A stretch of 64,000 bases of DNA from Roseovarius sp. MMSF_3281. GTDB lineage: Bacteria > Pseudomonadota > Alphaproteobacteria > Rhodobacterales > Rhodobacteraceae. Made by a program: the position numbers and the translations under genes. The notes beneath the pieces are model-generated. The model was not told where the DNA came from. It saw only the letters and a list, made by a program, of their open reading frames with translations, and searched no databases. Within the stretch, counting starts at the first letter, position 1; the number at the start of each line of letters is the position of its first letter. The stretch covers positions 124,001-188,000 of the forward strand of contig NZ_JASHIM010000002.1 in assembly GCF_030733685.1 (NCBI RefSeq), written 5' to 3'. Below are positions 46,851 through 58,619 of the stretch, one piece after another.

Positions 46851-47281
46851 CCCCACAGCGCGTTACCCTGATCACCCTTGGCGTAAACGACCTGAGCCGC
46901 GCCAAGGTTTTTTACGCCGCCCTCGGGTGGACCCCGGCAGAGGAAACCGAAAGCATCGCCTTTTACCAGTTGAACGGCCAGGTTCTTGGCCTCTTCGGGC
47001 GCGCGGCCCTCGCCGCCGACCAAGGCCGCCCTGACGCCCCGCTTGGTACCGGCGCGATGACCCTTGCCCAGAACTTCGAAACCGAGGCCGAGGTTGATAC
47101 CGCCTTTGCCCAAGCGCTCGACGCCGGGGCCACCGCCCTCAAAGCCCCGGAAAAGGTGTTTTGGGGCGGCTATTCCGGCTATTACGCCGACCCGGATGGC
47201 CATGTCTGGGAGGTTGCGATGAACCCCTTCTGGCCCTTGGCCCAAGATGGCAGCCTCACTTTGCCGGACCCCCCGGAATGA
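46847..47281 (+). CDS. VOC (glyoxalase/bleomycin resistance fold) family protein
   Basis: The protein has 144 residues with two beta-alpha-beta-beta-beta modules: VTLITLGVNDLSRAKVFYAALGW at the start and GYYADPDGHVWEVAMNP at the end. These are typical of the VOC metalloenzyme superfamily, but the substrate cannot be assigned. It overlaps recF and the LysE gene by 4 bp each. Confidence 0.82.
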   Translation: MTPQRVTLITLGVNDLSRAKVFYAALGWTPAEETESIAFYQLNGQVLGLFGRAALAADQGRPDAPLGTGAMTLAQNFETEAEVDTAFAQALDAGATALKAPEKVFWGGYSGYYADPDGHVWEVAMNPFWPLAQDGSLTLPDPPE

Positions 47282-47898
47282 GCCTCACGCCGTTCGATCT
47301 CTGGCTTTATGCCGGCGCGATGCTGGTGTTGTTCTTCACGCCCGGCCCGGTTTGGCTCGCGCTTATGGCGCGCGGGCTGAGCGGCGGCTTTCCCGCCGCA
47401 TGGCCCCTCGCGCTTGGCGTGGCCGTGGGTGATGTTCTATGGCCGCTCTTGGCGGTGCTTGGTGTCACATGGGTTGCCGCAACCTTCGATGGCCTGATGG
47501 TGGTGCTGAAATATGTCGCCGTTGTCATGTTCGCCGTCATGGGGGTTTTGCTTATTCGAAACGCTGACCGCACCATCGCTGCCGACAGCCGTCTCACCCG
47601 CCCCGGCGCTTGGGCGGGGTTCATGGCCGGGTTGGCGGTGATCCTTGGCAACCCCAAGGCCATTCTCTTTTACATGGGTATGTTGCCGGGCTTCTTTGAT
47701 TTGACCGCGGTCACCCCGCTCGACATTGCGGCCATCGTCACGATTTCCTTCGTGGTGCCCTTGGCCGGAAACCTGACCATGGCGCTGTTCATCGACCGTG
47801 TGCGCCGCCTTCTGGCGTCGCCTGTGGCCCTGCGCCGGACGAACATCGTGTCGGGCGTTTTGCTGATCCTTGTGGCAGGCCTGATCGTGCTCAGTTAG
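47278..47898 (+). CDS. LysE/RhtB family amino-acid exporter
   Basis: The ATG at 47278 lies in a 4-bp overlap with the VOC stop; an upstream start at 47161 would overlap that gene. The product has 206 residues with about six hydrophobic segments and the family pattern MLVLFFTPGPVWLALMARGL and ILGNPKAILFYMGMLPGFF. Members export lysine, homoserine, threonine or similar. The substrate is unknown. Confidence 0.85.
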   Translation: MSLTPFDLWLYAGAMLVLFFTPGPVWLALMARGLSGGFPAAWPLALGVAVGDVLWPLLAVLGVTWVAATFDGLMVVLKYVAVVMFAVMGVLLIRNADRTIAADSRLTRPGAWAGFMAGLAVILGNPKAILFYMGMLPGFFDLTAVTPLDIAAIVTISFVVPLAGNLTMALFIDRVRRLLASPVALRRTNIVSGVLLILVAGLIVLS

Positions 47899-47906
47899 CG
47901 AAGTTT

Positions 47907-47984
47907 CGTACGACTCGTACGACAGTCTTTCCAGACCCCCGGATTTTCGTACGAAAATGGCGGGTGTTGCGTACGACTCGTACG
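47907..47984 (+). repeat. CGTACG palindrome array upstream of gyrB
   Basis: Two identical 15-bp palindromes CGTACGACTCGTACG (47907-47921 and 47970-47984) flank a perfect 14-bp palindrome TTTTCGTACGAAAA (47944-47957). The two identical copies are exactly 63 bp apart, six helical turns. This is the only stretch of the window with such an array. It looks like a multi-site operator or nucleoid-protein site, but the factor is unknown. Confidence 0.7.
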
Positions 47985-48062
47985 TTCGCACGCCCTGTTA
48001 ACCCTTTGATTCTCAGGGAAGACTCGATTGAGCCTAAAACCACATTCTGTTGTGGTGATCAC

Positions 48063-48091
48063 GTGACATTGCCGCAAGAAAAGCGTATAAA
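48063..48091 (+). promoter_or_regulatory. Likely gyrB promoter
   Basis: GTGACA (48063-48068) and TATAAA (48086-48091) have a 17-bp spacer. The predicted leader is only about 20-25 nt; AAGGA at 48105-48109 is the ribosome site before the ATG at 48120. The palindrome array lies about 80-160 bp upstream. Confidence 0.6.
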
Positions 48092-48113
48092 ATCGCAAAC
48101 GTGACAAGGATAA

Positions 48114-50537
<2,424 letters not shown>

Positions 50538-50553
50538 ACTGTGATCGGCATCG

Positions 50554-50586
50554 AAAAAGCCGGGGCCTTTCGGGGCGCACCGGCTT
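50554..50586 (-). terminator. Intrinsic terminator of the molybdenum hydroxylase operon
   Basis: AAGCCGG (50557-50563) pairs with CCGGCTT (50580-50586). Read on the minus strand the hairpin is followed by TTTTT (50558-50554), fitting transcripts from the gene ending at 50661. A second 7-bp stem, CCGCCGC/GCGGCGG, lies at 50624-50644. Confidence 0.6.
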
Positions 50587-50660
50587 AATGCTTGTGCAGG
50601 TTTAGGCTTGCCAACGGGTCTCACCGCCGCAATCAATGCGGCGGCTGTTCGTTGATCTGC

Positions 50661-52835
50661 CTATCCGAAATCGTACTTGGACAACGGCAAGCTACGCACG
50701 CGTTGCCCCGTCAGATTCGCCACGGCATTAACAATTGCCGGAGCGACCCCGGGCAGACCGGGCTCTCCGACCCCGCCCATCGTGGCGCCGCTTTCGACGA
50801 TCCTGACATGGACCTCGGGCATCTGATCCGGTCGCAGGATGGGGTAGAGATCGAAATTGCGCGCCTGCGGTTCGCCGTCATCGTAGACCAGTTCCTCGAC
50901 CAGTGTCTGCGACACGCCAAGCGCGACCGCGGATTGAACCTGTGCCTCGATGACCGCCGGATTGACGATCTGGCCGGGGTCGATCGCGACCCAGACTTGA
51001 TGCACGCGTACCGCGCCGCCATCGAGCGAGACCTCGGCGATGGTCGCGGTCTCCGAGCCGAAGGGCGAGGCCATGGCCACACCCCGTGCCCGGCGCTCGC
51101 CGCCTTCGGCATCGAAGGCTGTGCCCTGCCAGCCGCCGGACAGGTCCGCGACGGTCTCAAGCAACGTGCGGTGCCGGTTCGACCCTTCCAGCAAGTCATG
51201 CCGCATCTCGAACGGATCGCGGCCCGCTGCTTCGGCCAATTCGTCAAGGAACGATTCATAAAAGAAATCGTTCATCGAGTGCCCGACCGAGCGCCAGAAA
51301 CCGATCATCGCGGGGTTCTGTACGAAGACATGTCCGACCCGCCTGTTGCCGATGGCGTAGGGCTTGCCACTAAGGCCTTCATGTGCCGAGCCGTCCTGAC
51401 CCGGCGAAGCCCCGTACCAGCGGCCGATGGGGGCTTCGCCGACCGCCTCGATCGCCAGTGCGGCGGGGCCGTTCGCATCGACCGCACCGCGGAACCGGGC
51501 AACCGCCATGGGCCGGTTCGCATCGCGCAGGAACTCTTCCTCGCGGGTCCAAAGCACCTTGACCGGACGGCCCGTGGCGCGGGCCAGTTGGATCGCCTGC
51601 GGGAAGGGGCTTGCATCGGCGTAAAGGAAATGTCGCCCGAAAAAGCCACCCAGAAGCTGGGAATGGATGCGGATGTTTTCAGCGGGAATACCGGCGGCGC
51701 CCGCCGCTGCACCTTGGAACATTTCCGGCGCCTGGTTGGGCAGCCACAGATCAAGCGTCCCGTCTTTGTTGAACCTCGCGGTTGTCGAGGGCGGCTCAAG
51801 CTGCCCATGGACAAGGAAGGGTGCATCATACTCGGCTTCGATCACGGTCTCGGCGTTTTCCAGCGCTTGAGGCGCATCGCCCTCGGCTTCTACTTCGACG
51901 CCGGGTCCGGCCTCGGCCCGCAGGACATCACGAAACTCCGTCGACGAGAAGTCGGCGGGCATCGGGTAGTTGGAATCGCCTGCCTCCCACGCGATCTTCG
52001 CGGACTCGACCGCGCGCCGGGCCTGCCAGAATTTATCGGCCACTACGGCGACGGCACCGTCCAGCATATGTACGGAGTGCACGCCGCGCATCGCTTCGAC
52101 CTCGTCGAGGTTTTCCACCGAGCTGGGTGTCAAGCCAAGGCGCGGTGCGTGGCGAACAGCGGCGTTCAGCAGCCCGTCGATCTGGACATCAATACTGTAT
52201 TCCGCTTGCCCGGTTGACTTCGACCTTACATCGTAACGGGGCAGGGGTTGGCGGATCCAGCGGAATTCGACCGGGTCACGCAGGCTGACACCCGTGGGCA
52301 CGGGCATATCCATCGCTGCTTCGGCAAAGTCACCGAAACCAGCTTGGCGGCCGCTGGCCTCGTGTAAAATCGTGCCCGGCTCGGTAGTGACTTCGCCGGC
52401 CTCCACGCCCCATGCGTCGGCTGCTGCCTGTACCAGCATCGTGCGGGCCGAGGCGCCGAGCGTCCGCATAAGGGTATAGCTGGACCGTATCGACAAGCTG
52501 CCGCCGGTAAAGCGGGCCCCGTCTATCGTCTTGTAGGCGTCGCCCGGCGGGGCACATTCCACGGCAATCTGCGAAGGCTCAAGATCGAGTTCTTCACCGA
52601 CGATCTGCGCCAGTGCCGAGAACACGCCCTGCCCGCCTTCGATGAAGGGGCTTTGCAGGGTGGCGGTGCCATCGGTGTTCAACGCCAGATACGCGTCGAC
52701 AGGCGCAGCCTCTCCTTGCGCGCGGGCGTTCCGTGTAGGAAGACTGACCGAGAGGACAAGCGCGCCCGTTCCGGCCAGAAAGCCACGGCGCGAGACGTTG
52801 AGCGGGCGGTTGGGGTCTGGTGTCAGGTCCTTCAT
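50661..52835 (-). CDS. Molybdenum hydroxylase large subunit (xanthine dehydrogenase/IorB type), Tat-exported
   Basis: The protein has 724 residues. An N-terminal Tat signal (SRRGFLAGTG, Arg16-Arg17, then a hydrophobic stretch ending in ARAQG) predicts export to the periplasm. The aldehyde-oxidase/xanthine-dehydrogenase large-subunit fold follows; the catalytic GVGEPG motif, with the expected active-site Glu, is near the C-terminus. Such enzymes hydroxylate aldehydes or N-heterocycles with water. It lies 3 bp after the [2Fe-2S] subunit. No cytochrome or FAD subunit is adjacent. It resembles isoquinoline 1-oxidoreductase-type enzymes, but the substrate is unknown. Confidence 0.86.
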   Translation of the reverse strand: MKDLTPDPNRPLNVSRRGFLAGTGALVLSVSLPTRNARAQGEAAPVDAYLALNTDGTATLQSPFIEGGQGVFSALAQIVGEELDLEPSQIAVECAPPGDAYKTIDGARFTGGSLSIRSSYTLMRTLGASARTMLVQAAADAWGVEAGEVTTEPGTILHEASGRQAGFGDFAEAAMDMPVPTGVSLRDPVEFRWIRQPLPRYDVRSKSTGQAEYSIDVQIDGLLNAAVRHAPRLGLTPSSVENLDEVEAMRGVHSVHMLDGAVAVVADKFWQARRAVESAKIAWEAGDSNYPMPADFSSTEFRDVLRAEAGPGVEVEAEGDAPQALENAETVIEAEYDAPFLVHGQLEPPSTTARFNKDGTLDLWLPNQAPEMFQGAAAGAAGIPAENIRIHSQLLGGFFGRHFLYADASPFPQAIQLARATGRPVKVLWTREEEFLRDANRPMAVARFRGAVDANGPAALAIEAVGEAPIGRWYGASPGQDGSAHEGLSGKPYAIGNRRVGHVFVQNPAMIGFWRSVGHSMNDFFYESFLDELAEAAGRDPFEMRHDLLEGSNRHRTLLETVADLSGGWQGTAFDAEGGERRARGVAMASPFGSETATIAEVSLDGGAVRVHQVWVAIDPGQIVNPAVIEAQVQSAVALGVSQTLVEELVYDDGEPQARNFDLYPILRPDQMPEVHVRIVESGATMGGVGEPGLPGVAPAIVNAVANLTGQRVRSLPLSKYDFG

Positions 52836-52838
52836 GGT

Positions 52839-53285
52839 TCAGCCCTCCGAAGCGCTGCGAATGGCGGCGCGGAGCTTGTTGTAGGTGCCGCAGCGGCAAA
52901 GGTTGGTCATCGCGGCGTCGATGTCGGCATCGCTTGGATTCGGGGTTTGGGTCAGAAGTGCGGTCGCGGCCATCACCTGCCCGGATTGGCAATAGCCGCA
53001 TTGGGGCACTTGCTGATCGACCCAGGCTTCGACCACCTTTTTGCCGACCGGATCGTCCTCAACGGTTTCGATCGTGGTGATTTTTGCCCCTTCCAGCCCC
53101 TCGGCCGGGGTCACGCAAGACCGGGTGGGCTGACCGTCGACGAGAACGGTACAGGCCCCGCATTGCGCGATCCCACAGCCGAATTTCGTGCCGGTCAGAC
53201 CGATCTCTTCGCGGATGACCCACAAAAGCGGGGTATCCGGCTCGACATCGACCTCATGGGTCGATCCATTGACATTAAGCTGCAT
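52839..53285 (-). CDS. [2Fe-2S] subunit of the molybdenum hydroxylase (IorA type)
   Basis: I chose the ATG at 53285, preceded by GGAGG; the frame extends to 53447 without support. The product has 148 residues: a plant-type ferredoxin half (CGIAQCGACTVLVDGQ, then SC) and an all-helical half with CGYCQSGQVM and NLCRCGTY. These bind two [2Fe-2S] clusters that carry electrons from the molybdenum site. No signal peptide is seen, so it is probably exported folded with the Tat partner. Confidence 0.9.
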   Translation of the reverse strand: MQLNVNGSTHEVDVEPDTPLLWVIREEIGLTGTKFGCGIAQCGACTVLVDGQPTRSCVTPAEGLEGAKITTIETVEDDPVGKKVVEAWVDQQVPQCGYCQSGQVMAATALLTQTPNPSDADIDAAMTNLCRCGTYNKLRAAIRSASEG

Positions 53286-53388
53286 AAGACCTCCTTGCGG
53301 AATTGTGGCGCGGTGGGGCTGGCGCGTCGGCGCTTCGATGTGTTTCCCAGAATGATAGTGCCATGCTGCGGCAAAGCCACGGCGGATT

Positions 53389-53784
53389 TCAACCGCCGTA
53401 GTCTTCATCCGAAACCTTCTCCATCCAGGTGACGGGTGTTCCATCAATGCTTTCCTGAATGGCGATATGGCTCATGGCCGTATCCGGCGAGGCCCCGTGC
53501 CAGTGTTTCTCGCCTGCTGGAAACCAGACAACGTCGCCCTGCCGAATCTCTTCGACGGGGCCGCCGTCTCGCTGAACCCGGCCCCTTCCGAACGTGACAA
53601 TAAGCGTCTGACCCGCCGGGTGCGTATGCCATGCGGTTCGCGCACCGGGCTCGAACGTGACCTGGGCGCCACTGGTGCGGCCCGGAGATTCGGCGGTGAA
53701 CAACGGGTCGATGCGGACGGTGCCTGTGAAATAGTCCTCGGGACCGGGATTGGACGGGTTTGCACCGGATCGCGTGATTTTCAT
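53389..53784 (-). CDS. Cupin-domain protein, cytoplasmic form
   Basis: The ATG at 53784 has GGAAGG 7 nt upstream; 131 residues result. The cupin motifs are [18 protein letters not shown] and [20 protein letters not shown], giving a likely His-based metal site. It resembles the exported cupin at 56411-56875. There is no signal peptide. The reaction is unknown; it may act on small oxidised or quinone-like molecules. Confidence 0.8.
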   Translation of the reverse strand: MKITRSGANPSNPGPEDYFTGTVRIDPLFTAESPGRTSGAQVTFEPGARTAWHTHPAGQTLIVTFGRGRVQRDGGPVEEIRQGDVVWFPAGEKHWHGASPDTAMSHIAIQESIDGTPVTWMEKVSDEDYGG

Positions 53785-53803
53785 GTCATTCCTTCCCGCG
53801 CAG

Positions 53804-54439
53804 TCAGCGCAGTTTGTCAAAACGATAAGTGAGGGCCGGGCCGCCGGGCTGTGAATAGGCCAACTCGGCGGTGATCATGGCGAAGGGCTCGGCGAAGCGC
53901 GCCGTTCGCAGGGGGCCTGCCTCACGCGGCTCGAAGCCAATCTCTCGGATCAGGCCGCCTGCGACGTCTTTCGCGCCCGTGTCGTCGCCATGTATCAATA
54001 CCTGCGGGCGCCGGCTGCCACTCTTGCGGGAATATACCGGCCCGAAGGCTTCGGATGGAACCGTGTTGAAACACGACACCCAACGCGCCTTTGGCCGCAA
54101 CCGGGCCAGTTCTTCGGCGCCCGAGGTCGTCGTACCCACGATGATCTCGCTATTGGCCTCGTTGAGGGGAACACAACAGTTCAGAACGACTTTTCCGGAC
54201 AGATCGCCCGCTTGCTCCAGAACATCTTGGATTCGGGACCAGTGAACGGAGAGCAACAAAACATCCGATGTGTCCACAGCATGGGAAACAGAACCATGAA
54301 AGCCATCGCATTCCCGCGCGAGGCGTTCGAGCTTCTGCGCGCTACGAGAATATGAGAAGGTTACCTCGTGACACTCTCGTGCCCATAGCGTACCGAGCTT
54401 ACTCCCCATCAGTCCCGAGCCAAGGATTCCGATCTTCAT
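53804..54439 (-). CDS. NADPH-dependent reductase, F420 reductase-like Rossmann protein
   Basis: The protein has 211 residues and begins with the dinucleotide-binding motif [20 protein letters not shown]. The pattern [16 protein letters not shown] and the C-terminal helix match the NADP oxidoreductase coenzyme F420-dependent family. In a roseobacter without F420 the electron partner is uncertain. AAAAGGAGA precedes the start, and it lies 19 bp upstream of the cupin start. Confidence 0.75.
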   Translation of the reverse strand: MKIGILGSGLMGSKLGTLWARECHEVTFSYSRSAQKLERLARECDGFHGSVSHAVDTSDVLLLSVHWSRIQDVLEQAGDLSGKVVLNCCVPLNEANSEIIVGTTTSGAEELARLRPKARWVSCFNTVPSEAFGPVYSRKSGSRRPQVLIHGDDTGAKDVAGGLIREIGFEPREAGPLRTARFAEPFAMITAELAYSQPGGPALTYRFDKLR

Positions 54440-54493
54440 GCTTGTCTCCTTTTCGGCATCTCGGCCGGGGCGCGAAGGCCCCGGTGTCTTATC

Positions 54494-55255
54494 TTACTCT
54501 GCGCGGCTCTCGAATACGTCCTTTGCCACCGGCATTGCCGAAAAAACCTTGGGCCATCCGGCATAGAATGCCAGATGCGAGAGCATCGCCCCGGCCTCAC
54601 CTTGGGTCATGCCATTGTCCATCGCCCGGTTCAGGTGGAATGTCATCTGCTCGGGCTGTCCAGCGGCGATCAGGGCTGCAACGGTTATCAGGCTCCGGTC
54701 GCGCGGTTCCAGAGCCGGACGGCGCCAAAGATCGAGGAAAAGAAGTTGCTCTGTATTGTCGACGACGCCCTGATTTACATTGCCATATGTGCTTTGCACA
54801 AACTTTTGACGGCTTGCTTCCGCTTGCTCGTCATATGGTAGCAAATCGGGAGTCGCCGTTGGTAACGTCTCGATATTGATATCCCGTTCCTCGAATATCG
54901 GGGCGGCGGCCTCGGCTGCTGCCGTGGCATTTCCCCAGCCTGTGTAGAATGCAAGATGCGTAATCGTTTCGGAAATTTCCGCCGCCGACACGCCCGAGTC
55001 CAACGCAAGAGCAACATGCGCACCCAGGTTTCCGGTTTCGTGGCGCGTTACCAGAGCGGCGAAGGTCACGAGCGCACGATCGCGCATCGACAGCGCCTCG
55101 TCGGCCCAGACCGACCCGAAAAGATCCTCGTTGGACAAGGCTTCCAGCGCTGGGGCAACACGGCCAACGGCGCCCGGCAATGTTTGCGAAACATCTTGCG
55201 CCGTGGCAGTGGTGGCCATCAAGGCAAGAGCGGAGGCGGTGATGTAGGTCTTCAT
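54494..55255 (-). CDS. Exported carboxymuconolactone-decarboxylase-type protein (two CMD domains)
   Basis: The start at 55255 is preceded by AAAGGAG and gives a signal peptide (MKTYITASALALMATTATAQ); a start at 55294 would bury it. Two CMD repeats follow, each with a THLAFYTGW/SHLAFYAGWP motif. There is no CxxC, so AhpD-like peroxidase activity is not supported. Its export is unusual for this mostly cytoplasmic family. Confidence 0.78.
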   Translation of the reverse strand: MKTYITASALALMATTATAQDVSQTLPGAVGRVAPALEALSNEDLFGSVWADEALSMRDRALVTFAALVTRHETGNLGAHVALALDSGVSAAEISETITHLAFYTGWGNATAAAEAAAPIFEERDINIETLPTATPDLLPYDEQAEASRQKFVQSTYGNVNQGVVDNTEQLLFLDLWRRPALEPRDRSLITVAALIAAGQPEQMTFHLNRAMDNGMTQGEAGAMLSHLAFYAGWPKVFSAMPVAKDVFESRAE

Positions 55256-55365
55256 CGGGAACTCCTTTGGCGAGATCAAATCAATCACCGCCAATATGAT
55301 GTTGCCCAGTATCGTGAATAATAGCCCAAATTCTCACTACATTGATGATCAAGGCTAATAAATGC

Positions 55366-56262
55366 TCAACCCCGCTCTCGCAGTGCATCCAGAACCACCC
55401 CGAACGCCGACGAGGGCCGCTGCCGACTGGGATAATAGAGATGAAATCCGGGGAAATGGGGCGAGTAATCGCCGAGACAGATCCGCAAACCTTTCTTGTC
55501 CAGAAGCTCCTGTGCCAGCCTTTCGGGGACAAGTGCAAGACCGTGGCCGTCTTTCGCCGCCCTCAGCACGGGATTGATCGTGTTGAAGATTGCCTGCCCT
55601 TGTACTTTCACGCGGATTTCGTTTCCGTCGGTATCCTCGAACTCCCACGCATAAAGCGCGCCATGGTTCGACAGGCGCAGATTGATACATTGATGATTTA
55701 CAAGGTGGTGTGGTGTATCGGGTGTCCCGTACGTTTCGAAATAGGATGGTGCGCCCACGCAGACCATGCGCTCGTCAGGTCCGATACGCATGGCGATCAT
55801 GCCTTCGCTCACTTGGTCGCCATAGCGCACGCCCGCGTCGCATTGCGCCTCGGCCAAGTCGGTATATCCGTAGTCCATGACGAACTCGACCTTGACGTCC
55901 GGGTATTGCTTCAGGATCGGCGAGAGTTTGGGCCACAGGAGAGACTCGATCGCGTATTCCACACCGGCGATCCGAACTGTTCCCGAAGGCGGGCCCTGAG
56001 AGTCGTTAAGAGCCTGCAGTCGTGACTCGATTTTCGCGAAACACGGGTTCAAAGTTGCCAAAAGGTCCTCGCCTTCCAGCGTAGGCGCAACCGATCGGGT
56101 TGTTCGTGTGAGAAGCCGCAATCCAAGCCGTTGTTCCAGTGCCTTGATGGTATGGCTCAACGCGGATTGCGAAACATTCAGGCGTGCGGCGGCGCGGGTG
56201 AAGCTGCGTTCCTCTGCGACCGCGGCAAGTGCGATCAGGTCTTGAATGTTTTCTCTGAGCAT
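55366..56262 (-). CDS. LysR family transcriptional regulator
   Basis: The product has 298 residues from the ATG at 56262, with GGGGG before it; the frame reaches 56295. The N-terminal helix-turn-helix is RSFTRAAARLNVSQSALSHT, followed by a periplasmic-binding-protein-like effector domain. It lies within the redox cluster between the CMD gene and the exported cupin, all on one strand, so it likely controls this cluster. A weak dyad GTGAATAATAG/ATTCTCAC lies near 55314-55338, upstream of the CMD gene, and might be a site. Confidence 0.85.
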   Translation of the reverse strand: MLRENIQDLIALAAVAEERSFTRAAARLNVSQSALSHTIKALEQRLGLRLLTRTTRSVAPTLEGEDLLATLNPCFAKIESRLQALNDSQGPPSGTVRIAGVEYAIESLLWPKLSPILKQYPDVKVEFVMDYGYTDLAEAQCDAGVRYGDQVSEGMIAMRIGPDERMVCVGAPSYFETYGTPDTPHHLVNHQCINLRLSNHGALYAWEFEDTDGNEIRVKVQGQAIFNTINPVLRAAKDGHGLALVPERLAQELLDKKGLRICLGDYSPHFPGFHLYYPSRQRPSSAFGVVLDALRERG

Positions 56263-56410
56263 GTGGAACCCCCTGATCTGCCGCACTGGGATCATTGCGC
56301 CATGCTCACGATATATGCGTATACCTCATGTGTCGATTGATTGTGCCGAATTGCTTAAGGAGAGGGCGTGGTTTCACGCAGCCCGTCAGGGCGGGCCGCG
56401 GTTTTGTCAA

Positions 56411-56875
56411 TCAGTCTGCGCCGTACTCTGCATCCGTGACGTGCTCACCCCAGATGACATTCTCGCCGCCTTTGAACTGCTGCACGGCGACATGCGTTAC
56501 CGCCGTTGTATCGGTCGCGCCGTGCCAATGTTCGACATCGGGCGGACACCACACGACATCGCCAGTTTGCATGATTTCTTTCTGTTCGCCGCGTTCCTGC
56601 ACCCAGCCTGTGCCGGACGTCACGATCAACATCTGCCCTGCCGGGTGCGTGTGCCAGGCCGACCGGGCCCCTGGAAGAAAGCTCACCTGTCCGGCGTTGA
56701 CGGCGAAAGGATCATTGGCCGGGAAAACCGGCTCGATGTAGGCGGTTCCAGTAAAAACCTCCTCACTGCCAATGAACCCTTCCCGGTCTGCGGAACGGGT
56801 GATTTCCATTGATTGTGCAAGTGCCGCAGGGGCGGTCAAGGTAAGTATGAGTGAGAACCCAAGCGTTTGTTTCAT
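56411..56875 (-). CDS. Exported cupin-domain protein
   Basis: The start at 56875 is preceded by AAGGAGA; 154 residues result. A signal peptide of about 20 residues (MKQTLGFSLILTLTAPAALA) precedes a cupin fold with [18 protein letters not shown] and WCPPDVEHWHGATDTTAVTH. It is a paralogue of the cytoplasmic cupin at 53389, in a different compartment. The intergenic stretch 56876-57146 probably carries promoters for both this gene and the divergent cyclophilin-like gene. Confidence 0.8.
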   Translation of the reverse strand: MKQTLGFSLILTLTAPAALAQSMEITRSADREGFIGSEEVFTGTAYIEPVFPANDPFAVNAGQVSFLPGARSAWHTHPAGQMLIVTSGTGWVQERGEQKEIMQTGDVVWCPPDVEHWHGATDTTAVTHVAVQQFKGGENVIWGEHVTDAEYGAD

Positions 56876-57146
56876 GTCAGGTCGTCTCCTTGCTTTGAAG
56901 CCTTCGGGCGACCATCTGTTGGCCTGCCCCGACGAAACCCGGAAATAACATGTCCCGATCACCGGAAAATGGGTGGTTTCCGGGATGCGCCCATAAGCCC
57001 AATTCATCAATCGAGTTCAGATTCTTACGCGCAAAGCGCAGGTATCACGGGAGAATTGATGAATCCCCCTCATGAGAGGTAGTATGAAACTGTGGATTAA
57101 AGATACGGCATATCGGGTTATTTCAATTATGACCGAGGGGATTTGG

Positions 57147-57611
57147 ATGATGAAGCGGCCCAATACCAAGATCATGGCTTTGGCGATATCGTCAGTACTT
57201 TCCCTTATCAGTCCGGCGCTGGCCGAAACCATATCAAAACCCAAGGACCAACCCGCCATGACCAAAATCCAGATGATCGTCGGTGGTGACGTCTTGTTCG
57301 CCACACTTGAGGACACTACTGCAGGGCAGGACTTTGCCGCGATGCTTCCGCTGGACTTGACGCTTTCGGATTACCACGGGATCGAGAAGGTCGCGGACCT
57401 TCCGCGCAAACTTGATACCTCCGGTGCGCCTGCCAGCTATAAGCCCGAGACGGGCGACATCACGTTATACGCGCCGTGGGGCAATCTCGCGATTTTCTAC
57501 AAGCCGTTCCAGGCCTCTCGCGGCCTTGTCCGTCTGGGTGAATTCGATGGGCCTATCGACGCTTTGATTCAGGATGGGTCCATTCGGGTTCGTATCGAGC
57601 CAGTCGACTGA
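57147..57611 (+). CDS. Exported cyclophilin-like fold protein
   Basis: The product has 154 residues from the ATG at 57147 (GAGGGG upstream). The N-terminus MMKRPNTKIMALAISSVLSL is a signal peptide. The mature part has KIQMIVGGDVLFATLEDTTAG, LTLSDYHGIEKVADLP and the PWGNLAIFYK strand of cyclophilin-like domains (PF18050 type). These often sit next to cupins and SDRs. No peptidyl-prolyl isomerase function is implied; the function is unknown. Confidence 0.75.
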   Translation: MMKRPNTKIMALAISSVLSLISPALAETISKPKDQPAMTKIQMIVGGDVLFATLEDTTAGQDFAAMLPLDLTLSDYHGIEKVADLPRKLDTSGAPASYKPETGDITLYAPWGNLAIFYKPFQASRGLVRLGEFDGPIDALIQDGSIRVRIEPVD

Positions 57612-57697
57612 TCCGAAACGCCGATTTCAGGCAGATTCTCAGGTGACCAGGTATTGGTCGTCGTCAAATAACCTTGTCCAATCCGAAAGGAAAAACC

Positions 57698-58444
57698 ATG
57701 TCCGAAAACATCAAAGGAAAAGTCATCGTCATCACTGGCGCCTCCAGCGGCATGGGCGAGGCAACCGCCCGCGATCTTGCTGCGAAAGGCGCGAAGGTTG
57801 CACTTGGTGCACGGCGTTTGGACCGGCTCGATGGTATCGTGAAAGACATCACCGATGCCGGCGGAGAAGCGATTGCCGTCGCCACGGATGTTACCAAGCG
57901 TGAGGATGTTCAGGCGCTTGTCGACACTGCGAGGGACAGCTTCGGTCGGGTTGATGTGATCTTCAACAACGCGGGTCTGATGCCGCTTTCACCGCTGGAA
58001 AGCCTGCGGATCGATGAATGGGACCAGATGATCGATGTGAATATGAAAGGCACGCTGTATGGTATCGCCGCGGCGCTGCCGATCTTCAAGGAACAGAAAT
58101 CGGGGCAAGTGATCAATGTGTCGTCTGTTTACGGCCACATCACTGTTGCTTCCGGTGCGGTATATTGCGCGACCAAGCACGCTGTCCGGTCTCTGTCCGA
58201 AGGGTTGCGACAAGAGGTCAAGGATTACAACGTGCGTGTTACGGTCATTTCGCCGGGCGCCGTTGACACTGAATTGACCCAGCACATCACCGAACCCGAA
58301 CTCGGAGACAATGTGCGCGATTTTGTCAGCCAGATCGCTGTTCCTGCCAGCACCATGGCCGACATGGTCTCGTTTGCCGTATCGCAGCCCGAGAACGTGG
58401 ACGTGAACGAAATCCTGTTCCGTCCGACCGTTCAGCCCGTGTGA
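57698..58444 (+). CDS. Short-chain dehydrogenase/reductase (SDR)
   Basis: The product has 248 residues from the ATG at 57698 (GAAAGGA upstream). It has the classical SDR motifs: cofactor [12 protein letters not shown], catalytic Ser in NVSSVYG and Tyr/Lys in YCATK. It belongs to the 'classical' cytosolic NAD(P)H oxidoreductases. Substrate unknown; it probably works with the redox cluster. Confidence 0.9.
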   Translation: MSENIKGKVIVITGASSGMGEATARDLAAKGAKVALGARRLDRLDGIVKDITDAGGEAIAVATDVTKREDVQALVDTARDSFGRVDVIFNNAGLMPLSPLESLRIDEWDQMIDVNMKGTLYGIAAALPIFKEQKSGQVINVSSVYGHITVASGAVYCATKHAVRSLSEGLRQEVKDYNVRVTVISPGAVDTELTQHITEPELGDNVRDFVSQIAVPASTMADMVSFAVSQPENVDVNEILFRPTVQPV

Positions 58445-58619
58445 TCAGCCTAAAGCGCTTCGCCTTGATCTTGATGGAGTGGGGCATCCTCTCCATCAAG
58501 TTCTGCGCTGCTGACGGTTCAATCACTCCACAAGTGGCCTTGCACAACAGGCCCGGTCCGCGCGATGACCTGACTGCCGCCAGTCTTTGGTGTTCGCATG
58601 CAGAAAAGGAGAAATCCAG

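Noticed and set aside
47907..47984. The palindromes as a LexA/SOS box
   Set aside because: The alphaproteobacterial box GTTC-N7-GTTC is not present; the CGTACG pattern is different.
48054..48070. A parS site before gyrB
   Set aside because: Only the 8-bp core TCACGTGA (48059-48066) matches; the flanking bases do not fit the parS consensus.
50592..52217. A 541-residue plus-strand frame opposite the molybdenum hydroxylase
   Set aside because: The minus-strand product has a Tat signal and catalytic motif; the opposite frame has none.
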